Assembly (NCBI GenBank): GCA_027578815.1
Contig: JANBTH010000044.1
Coordinates: 33,586-46,454, forward strand
Direction: 5' to 3'
DNA from: Coemansia sp. RSA 1804
Taxonomy: Eukaryota; Kickxellomycota; Kickxellomycetes; Kickxellales; Kickxellaceae
DNA: 12,869 nt
Below are positions 7,563-12,869 of this stretch, in pieces. The first letter of the stretch is position 1, and each line of letters begins with the position of its first letter. The position numbers and the translations under genes were made by a program. The notes under the pieces were generated by a model. It saw only the letters and a list, made by a program, of their open reading frames with translations. It searched no databases and was not told the DNA's origin.

Positions 7563-9422
7563 TCAACTAATGCACTCAACAGCCTTTTCAGCAGCAGCCG
7601 TCAGCGAATTAGCAGCAGCAATGGCCAGCTCCAGCTCCTTTTGCAATGCAGCAGTGGACTCCTTCTGCTTCAACGAGTCGGATTCGGCTTGAGAGAGCTT
7701 AGACTTGTACTCCTCGGCCTGACCAGTGACACGCTGCAGCTCGGAACGCAGAGCCTCGGCGTCCCCGACTGCAGCCTTGAGCTTGGCCTCCAGCTCTTCG
7801 TCAATCTCGTTGTTGTTTTTGTTGTTATTGGCTGCCTCCTCCAGATCCTGCTGTAGCTTTTGGATGTTCTGCTGGCTCTCCCGAACCTTCTGCTCTGCCT
7901 GCTGCAGCTGCTGCAGCGTAGCTCTGCTGCTGGTCTCGGACTCGCTCTGCTGCTTCTGCGCGGTTTCCAGCTCTTGCTTCAGCCGCGCGTTCTCCTTGCG
8001 CAGCGCCTCAATCTCCGCACTGTTGTTATTTACTGCCTCATTGCTGGGAGTACCAGGACTGCGTTGTTGCGCTGCAGGTGCTGGAGCTGGTGCTGATGCT
8101 TCCACAGGAGCCGGCGTGGATGCAGCTGGTGCCGCCTGAACTGGAGCTGGTGCTGGAGTTGGAGCTGACGACACGGCGGGAGCAAACGCGGCGCCTCCTG
8201 CAATCGGCGCGCCCGATCCGACAATAAGAGGGCCGTTATTGAATACCTGCTCCATGCTGACAACCACGGGTTCGGCGGTTTTGCCAGCAAAGTACTCGTC
8301 TGCCGACATGGCAGGCTTTCCAGCAGCAGCAGGCGGGAATATATCGGCCTGGAAGGACTCGGACTTTCGCGGGACGCGGAACGAGATGGGCTCAACTAGC
8401 GAGTTGCCCGACACCTTGTAGAAACGCATAACCTCGCACTTGCGTATATCCACGCCGCGTCTCGGCATGACGCCCAATCCACGCTGCGGATCCGACGACG
8501 CATACTCGGACAAAAAGTACAATTGGTCGTCAGCGTACTCGTAGTACCTGATGTTGCCATCGCCCTTGCCAGCAACATACAGCACATTGCTGTTCCCGTC
8601 GTAGAACGGCATCAGCATACCGGAAGACTTGTCAATGAACATCGTGACGATAGGTTTCTCCAGCTTGTCCGCGTCCCACAGATACACTTCGCGGTCACTG
8701 CTTCGCGAAAACCCGGTGGTTACCAGCCGCGGCTGGTTGCCCAGCCAAACAACACGCGACCCCTTGACGCCGGTATGGCTGCTTCCTTCCTGGAGCAGAC
8801 TGCCGGTGCGCGCATCAAAGATACGCAGCTTCTTGTCACGACACGTGGCCGCAATAAGCGAGCCGTCGTAGTTCCATGCAATCGACAGAATAGCATCCTT
8901 GAATCCGCCCAGCGTCTGTCTGACCTGGCCAGAACTTACGTCCCAGATCTTGACAGTGTTGTCGGAGCTGGATACAGCAAGCACGCCCTCTGCCACTGGA
9001 TTCCACACAACATGGCCGACCTTGCGTCCGTGGCCTCCAAGCACCGCCACCGGCTCCGTGACGTTCTCTTCGCGCTCCTCCAGATCCTTGGGCACGCGCC
9101 AGATCATCACCTGGTGATCCTCCGCCGCCGACGCAACCACATCATCGTCAAACGGAGAAAACGCCGTGTCCAGCACGGCGCCCGAGTGCGCGCTGAATAG
9201 CGGAAACTCGCCACGCAGCTTGCCAACCAGCGTCTGCGGCACAATGCAGAAGGCACCGCCTCCGCCGGCGTTCCAGTTGACGGAGATGTACTTTGGGTTG
9301 GCTGTCACAAAGTTCGTGTCCCATGCGCTGACCGATATGCGGAGATTCTCAAAGCTTTCTTCTCGCTTGTTTGCCGTTCCAAAGATATGGCGGAACTTGC
9401 TGCTACGCACAATAGAACCCAT
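7563..9422 (-). CDS. CRN1: Coronin, actin-binding WD-repeat protein
   Basis: Coronins bind F-actin and tune Arp2/3 and cofilin at cortical actin patches and endocytic sites. The 619-residue product starts with the family hallmark VRSSKFRHIFG (5-15) and continues with seven-bladed-propeller WD repeats; blade ends are visible as VMIWRV (105-110), VKIWDV (157-162), LRIFDA (199-204) and VYLWDA (246-251). The conserved post-propeller extension (about 305-375, including FRVPRKSESFQADIFPP) is present. A Pro/Ala-rich linker spans about 405-460. A heptad-rich coiled coil covers about 468-605, interrupted by an Asn-rich break at 532-539; this is longer than the short trimer coil of most coronins. No intron is needed, and the ATG directly begins the hallmark. 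The equivalent in budding yeast is Crn1. Confidence 0.96.
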   Translation of the reverse strand: MGSIVRSSKFRHIFGTANKREESFENLRISVSAWDTNFVTANPKYISVNWNAGGGGAFCIVPQTLVGKLRGEFPLFSAHSGAVLDTAFSPFDDDVVASAAEDHQVMIWRVPKDLEEREENVTEPVAVLGGHGRKVGHVVWNPVAEGVLAVSSSDNTVKIWDVSSGQVRQTLGGFKDAILSIAWNYDGSLIAATCRDKKLRIFDARTGSLLQEGSSHTGVKGSRVVWLGNQPRLVTTGFSRSSDREVYLWDADKLEKPIVTMFIDKSSGMLMPFYDGNSNVLYVAGKGDGNIRYYEYADDQLYFLSEYASSDPQRGLGVMPRRGVDIRKCEVMRFYKVSGNSLVEPISFRVPRKSESFQADIFPPAAAGKPAMSADEYFAGKTAEPVVVSMEQVFNNGPLIVGSGAPIAGGAAFAPAVSSAPTPAPAPVQAAPAASTPAPVEASAPAPAPAAQQRSPGTPSNEAVNNNSAEIEALRKENARLKQELETAQKQQSESETSSRATLQQLQQAEQKVRESQQNIQKLQQDLEEAANNNKNNNEIDEELEAKLKAAVGDAEALRSELQRVTGQAEEYKSKLSQAESDSLKQKESTAALQKELELAIAAANSLTAAAEKAVECIS

Positions 9423-9454
9423 CTACAAAACATGATGCACAAGCCAACAGAAGA

Positions 9455-9472
9455 GGTTGGTTTGGTTTGGTT
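9455..9472. repeat. Short GGTTT pentanucleotide repeat
   Basis: Three to four imperfect units of GGTTT lie about 35-50 bp upstream of the coronin ATG, probably inside its 5' UTR, where they read AAACC on the coding strand. No known function. Confidence 0.6.
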
Positions 9473-9639
9473 CGGGCTGTTCAGACCGCCTTGAATTTAG
9501 CTGTGAGAATAGGGAGACCATCAACATCACTGTGGACCACAAGGAATATACACCATAACCACGGTCCGCAAGACACATGGGATAGCCGTGGCTCACACAT
9601 TTCGGTTCATCTGGAGCAATTAAAATGGATGCGCGTATG

Positions 9640-9647
9640 TCTATATA
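9640..9647 (-). promoter_or_regulatory. TATA box candidate for coronin
   Basis: TATATAGA on the minus strand lies about 220 bp upstream of the coronin ATG at 9422. The spacing is similar to that of the TATA candidate in front of KPR-A. Support is sequence match and position only. Confidence 0.3.
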
Positions 9648-9972
9648 TTCTGGAATCTATCCACCATACCTTATGAAGCAGTCAGCATAAAAACCAAAAG
9701 ATGAGCGAGATGAGAGTGGTGAATGTGGCAGAAATGAACCAGAAAAAGGGTTGGACCTAGTCTGAAATTGGTCGGAATAGAACAGAAACGAGATAAGAGA
9801 AAGGAATATATAGATAATAGCGTTGTTTAGAAAAGGAGGGAACGAAGGGAGAAAAAAGAGGAATAGAGTGGACTGGCGAACAAAGAACGCTAAAATAGAT
9901 GAAAAGGCGCATTGTACGCGCTTGGGATATTTTCTCCCTACAATACTAGATGAAGAAAAAACAACCAGGAGC

Positions 9973-10998
9973 TCAGAGACGGCCGCGCATGTAGCTCTTC
10001 TCAACCATGACAAGCAGCGCGTAGACAGCTTCGAGATACGGCACAGGGACGCCAAGGTCTCTGGCGATTCTGACAGGACGCCCAAGAATGACCTCATGCT
10101 CCAGCGGGCGTTTGGCCCAAAAGTCCATCAGCATCGACGGCACCACCGGATGCTCCTTGGAAGCAGCGTCCTCGATGAAATCGTCTGGGTTCCGCATGCC
10201 CAGCCGCTCCGGAAGCGGTGCGCCCAGAACAGTCTCGCCCAGACGGTACACTTCAGCCATCAGGTTGCGCACCAACGCCTTGCACTCGGGATTCGCCAGC
10301 ATCTGGTGCGTATCGTTGCCGCCAGACACCACGGCCACCGTGTTGAACGATGCGTTCCAAACTAGTTTCAACCAACGCAGCGGCTGGATACTATCCACCA
10401 CCGCGCATCCAACGCCGCTGCCGTTCCACAGATCCGCCAGCTCCTGCAGCGCGCTCGTGGCTTCCTCCTCCGCTGCTGCTGCTGCTGCGTCAGATGTCGA
10501 TTCTGGAAACAGTCCCATCACAAGCCCCATGACCCCGCCATGGCTGATAACGCCGTCTGACGGCTGGTTGACATCGATGTAGGCAACTGCGCTGGCTATT
10601 GGGTTCTTTGGGTACCTGGCGCGGAACGGCTCCTCGATCCCGACCCCGTTCTGGATCAACACGATCACCGTCTTGGCGCTATTAGTCACCGCCGGCGCAA
10701 TGATCTCCGAGTTGTCGCCAAGATTGGGCAGCGCCTTGGTACACACCAGCACAAAGTCATAGGTTTCACCCGTTGCCACCGCTTCTTCAACAGTCTTGAC
10801 TACTCTGTCGGGCCGATACGTGTGCGTTCCGTCGAACCCGACCGACTCGATGCGGAACCCCTTGTCCTTGACCGTCTGGTAGTTCGACCTGCACACCGCA
10901 GTCACTTGCACTCGTCCGCTTGTCTGCAGTCGCCACGTAAACATGCTGCCAAGCGCTCCGGCGCCCACCAAAAGTACCTTTAGATTTTGTTCTGCCAT
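9973..10998 (-). CDS. Ketopantoate reductase-family protein (KPR-B)
   Basis: Intronless 341-residue paralogue of KPR-A. It begins with a Rossmann strand and GAGALG loop (12-17), then VCRSNY (35-40), a motif identical to that in KPR-A. Active-site residues expected from PanE are present: Lys88 (CTKALPN), Asn117 (IQNG), Lys211 and Asn215 in the helix starting RWLKLVWN, and Glu300 in the segment from SML at 288. QNGVGIEEPFRARYPKNP closely tracks the same block in KPR-A. A short Ala/Glu-rich insertion (about 169-182) replaces the longer acidic/His insertion of KPR-A. Expected activity is NADPH-dependent reduction of 2-dehydropantoate or a related 2-keto acid. The S. cerevisiae homologue would be Pan5, but which paralogue, if either, does that job cannot be told from sequence. 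Confidence 0.92.
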   Translation of the reverse strand: MAEQNLKVLLVGAGALGSMFTWRLQTSGRVQVTAVCRSNYQTVKDKGFRIESVGFDGTHTYRPDRVVKTVEEAVATGETYDFVLVCTKALPNLGDNSEIIAPAVTNSAKTVIVLIQNGVGIEEPFRARYPKNPIASAVAYIDVNQPSDGVISHGGVMGLVMGLFPESTSDAAAAAAEEEATSALQELADLWNGSGVGCAVVDSIQPLRWLKLVWNASFNTVAVVSGGNDTHQMLANPECKALVRNLMAEVYRLGETVLGAPLPERLGMRNPDDFIEDAASKEHPVVPSMLMDFWAKRPLEHEVILGRPVRIARDLGVPVPYLEAVYALLVMVEKSYMRGRL

Positions 10999-11727
10999 TG
11001 ACGAAGGGAGAGTAGTCTTTTCTGCGCTTTCTATTGTTTCTGCTGATAATAGGGAGATGGGGGCGTTTGTTATAGTACTAAAAGTGTCATAAAAATGTCT
11101 TCAGAGATGGGAAACAAAGAGAAAAGGAAGACGAAATCCTTTTTTCTTTCTCTGCCTTTGATACGACGACCGATTAGTATCGAGCAGTCTCACATTTAAT
11201 AAACGGAACGAAAACAGCGAATGTTCAAATCACACTTGCATATAAGCAACATCATATCAGTCTTTTGATCACACGGCCGGCCTTTTCTGTAAAGCTGATC
11301 TTGCTTTTTAGCACATGGAGCCGCAGAAAGTCCGAGGGAAAGGAAGATAACCACTCCCCCCGTTGTTCCAAAGTTTTTCCCTTTTGCTTCCGCTAGCGCT
11401 TCAAATATAGAAACCTCTACCGGTCGATCTCGCAGCCAAGATGGAGAGAAAGTAGCCGATCTCCTTGGGACCGAATACAGCTGATTGATTAGAGGCGTGT
11501 TGCATCTAGCCGAGACATTTGGAGAAGATGAATGGATATAATCCCGGCATTTGCTGTGCATCGGCTTCCACATCCTCATGTTGTATTAAAAGTTAAAAAG
11601 AGCAATGTCCAGATCAATGGTCCCAGCATTTGGACATGTAGGAAAAATAAATTGACGGCCTGTATTGTTGTTAGTCATGTGCATGGAAATAATAAACGAA
11701 AAGAAAAAACTCTACTAAAGATACACA
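10999..11727. other. Intergenic: KPR-B promoter and Mia40 3' region
   Basis: 729 bp without a supported gene. An ATG-started 127-codon minus-strand frame (11196-11579) matches no family I recognise; its codon third positions are mixed, unlike the GC-rich neighbours, so I leave it uncalled. GGCCGGCC at 11274-11281 is an isolated 8-bp palindrome. AATAAA occurs on the plus strand at about 11645 and 11691, the wrong strand for Mia40. No tRNA or snRNA signature was recognised. Confidence 0.5.
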
Positions 11728-12186
11728 TTAATCTCTCTTGTCATCGTCTCCACTGATATCGGTCTCCGCATCGCTAACCACATCATTGTCGCCTTCCGAA
11801 CCATCGCCATCGCCATCGTTTTCGTCTTCATCTTCATCAGGAGCTATTTCGTTGGCGTACTCCTCGGGATGTGCCCGGAAACAGTCCTGCATGGCCTTGA
11901 ATGCCTCGATACAATCCATTCCCTTGGGCTCCTCCTCCGAGTACACAAAACACGAGAACGCTGCCTTGAACTCCTCGCCACACGTACCGTTTGCCATGCC
12001 GCCGAGACACGGGCAATCCCAGTTGATCTCCCCGGTCTCCGGATCAAACGCCTCCGACTGACCTCCCTCCTGTCCTTTACCTTCGCTGGCCAGCTCTGCT
12101 GTGTCCACCGAGCTGGTGATCTCTGTTGGATCCAGCCCGCTTTCTGTTGTGTCCGGCTCTGAAGCGTGGTCCCGTTCTGTCGACAT
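11728..12186 (-). CDS. MIA40: Mia40/CHCHD4-type intermembrane-space oxidoreductase
   Basis: Mia40 oxidises incoming small cysteine-rich proteins in the mitochondrial intermembrane space and is itself reoxidised by Erv1. The 152-residue product shows the redox-active CPC (Cys58-Pro-Cys60) followed by the twin CX9C helices: Cys69/Cys79 and Cys92/Cys102. The surrounding FDPETGEINWDCPC and FRAHPEEY segments are typical of the family. The tail (about 114-150) is strongly acidic. I chose the ATG at 12186; the frame stays open a little further upstream, but only to a TTG, with no in-frame ATG. The N-terminus is hydrophilic, with neither a mitochondrial presequence nor a transmembrane anchor, unlike yeast Mia40 and like human CHCHD4. 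A missed upstream exon encoding an anchor cannot be excluded. Confidence 0.92.
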   Translation of the reverse strand: MSTERDHASEPDTTESGLDPTEITSSVDTAELASEGKGQEGGQSEAFDPETGEINWDCPCLGGMANGTCGEEFKAAFSCFVYSEEEPKGMDCIEAFKAMQDCFRAHPEEYANEIAPDEDEDENDGDGDGSEGDNDVVSDAETDISGDDDKRD

Positions 12187-12549
12187 TCTTGTGAGTGGCA
12201 AATTACGCTGTTTCTCGTTTCGTAATATAAAGTAAAAAAAGAAAAGAAAAGAAGGGCTCTAGATATACAATGAAGAGAGCTTGCTGTTGCTTTTATCTTC
12301 CCGTTTTTTGCTGACAAATTACATGCAAAAACTGGTAGTGATTTTAGTAATTCTTTTGAAGGAAAGCGGGAAACCAGACAAGCAAGAAGGAGCTAGAAAA
12401 AGAGAGATCGCATTTTTTCTTTGCTTGCCTGCTTGCTTGCTTACGGCTACCATACATCCGCTAATCCGAATTTAGCAGATCAGATCTTGATGCCTTGAGC
12501 TTTCAATCCGCAGCCAAATTGATTTGGGGTGATTATCTCGGACATTGAG
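12187..12549. other. Intergenic: Mia40 upstream region
   Basis: The stretch holds the Mia40 5' side, A-rich tracts and a TTGC microsatellite. I see no gene. No clear TATA box for Mia40 could be picked out on the minus strand. Confidence 0.5.
12421..12440. repeat. (TTGC)5 imperfect microsatellite
   Basis: Five tetranucleotide units, the third being CTGC. Simple repeat with no apparent role. Confidence 0.8.
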
Positions 12550-12571
12550 CGCGAAAACGCGAAAACGCGAA
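12550..12571. promoter_or_regulatory. Tandem CGCGAAAA cluster (SCB/E2F-like)
   Basis: CGCGAAAA occurs at 12550-12557 and 12558-12565, followed by CGCGAA at 12566-12571: an exact 8-bp period with 2.75 copies. CRCGAAA is the binding core of the fungal SBF complex (Swi4/Swi6), and the first copy with its preceding G also fits an E2F-type GCGCGAAA. The cluster lies about 365 bp upstream of Mia40 and about 125 bp left of an edge-truncated open frame on the plus strand, so a G1/S-regulated gene beyond the right edge is a reasonable guess. It could also be simple tandem duplication. Confidence 0.4.
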
Positions 12572-12695
12572 GCCGAATAAAAGAATTGCAACGTTTCAAT
12601 TACTATTTTTTGCAAAAGAAATTGCGCTTTGGCATTATCCATTTTGCGTTAACAGCTATGGCAGGTTTGCGCCGGGGAGCAGGATCATTTGCGCC

Positions 12696-12869
12696 ATGTC
12701 GGGGGGCGGCGAAGCGTTAGCGTCGATTGTGTGTTGCGGATGGCGGATCGTTTTTGCATCATGGGGGTGGGGAAAGCCGGAACGGTCGGAATCGGTCAAT
12801 CGGCAGATTGCAGACAGGGGGGGGAGAACGTCGGAGAGAAAACAAAACAAAACAAAACAAAACAAAACA
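12696..12869 (+). other. Possible 5' end of a gene cut by the right edge
   Basis: From the ATG at 12696 a plus-strand frame stays open for 58 codons to the window end. The first residues, MSGGGEALASIV, could be a genuine N-terminus, but the last part is translated from the (AAAAC)n repeat and cannot be real coding in this form. A donor-like GT inside the frame could end a short first exon. No family is recognisable. Confidence 0.12.
12839..12868. repeat. (AAAAC)6 microsatellite at the window end
   Basis: Six perfect AAAAC units run to the final base, so the true repeat probably continues beyond the window. A break at a simple repeat is typical of an assembly contig end. Confidence 0.9.

Larger units (their letters stand above)
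9423..9972. other. Intergenic: coronin promoter and KPR-B 3' region
   Basis: 550 bp between two minus-strand genes. A possible coronin TATA box is listed separately. Beside it, TTCTGGAA at 9648-9655 contains two inverted nGAAn units, fewer than the three of a full heat-shock element. The part next to KPR-B (about 9700-9970) is A/G-rich with no clear polyadenylation signal. No gene is supported. Confidence 0.5.

Noticed and set aside
9648..9655. Heat-shock element upstream of coronin
   Set aside because: Only two inverted nGAAn units are present; a functional element normally has three or more.
12187..12201. Five-residue longer start for Mia40
   Set aside because: The extension begins with TTG; the first ATG in frame is at 12186, which gives a normal start.
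1..12869. tRNA, snRNA, transposon, CRISPR or bacterial-type features
   Set aside because: I looked for B-box-like GGTTCGA motifs, snRNA core motifs, long terminal or inverted repeats and regularly spaced repeats, and found none that hold up by eye.

Overview
The window looks like nuclear DNA of a fungus. It has well-spaced protein genes with little or no intron content, and one short intron with a GTAAGT donor and a perfect TACTAAC branch site. Intergenic stretches are T-rich or A-rich, and the proteins include a coronin, a Mia40-type CHCH protein and fungal-style ketopantoate reductase homologues. An early-diverging lineage such as Kickxellomycotina/Zoopagomycota would fit, but that placement is inference, not something the sequence proves.

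Layout: 1-1852 is a long non-coding stretch with palindromes, an inverted CCAAT repeat, simple repeats and a TATA box. 1853-3029 (+) is a two-exon ketopantoate reductase-family gene (KPR-A). It converges on 3229-7002 (-), a large intronless bZIP transcription factor (1257 aa) with one transmembrane helix C-terminal to the zipper. 7563-9422 (-) is coronin. 9973-10998 (-) is a second ketopantoate reductase-family gene (KPR-B), clearly paralogous to the first. 11728-12186 (-) is a Mia40/CHCHD4-type oxidoreductase with a CPC motif and twin CX9C. The right end holds a tandem CGCGAAAA cluster, an edge-truncated open frame and an (AAAAC)n microsatellite.

The genes do not form a functional cluster. 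Coronin acts on actin, Mia40 in mitochondrial protein import, and the KPR homologues probably in pantothenate/CoA metabolism or a related NADPH reduction. The two KPR paralogues flank the bZIP and coronin genes, which suggests an old local or dispersed duplication.

The most interesting item is the bZIP protein. Its order of parts (acidic N-terminus, bZIP, single TM, about 380-residue C-terminal domain) is that of animal ATF6. Its C-terminal domain carries several short motifs in the same order as I recall them in the ATF6 luminal domain. Textbook fungal unfolded-protein response runs through Ire1 and Hac1, without an ATF6 branch. A membrane-tethered ATF6-like factor in a fungus therefore deserves follow-up.
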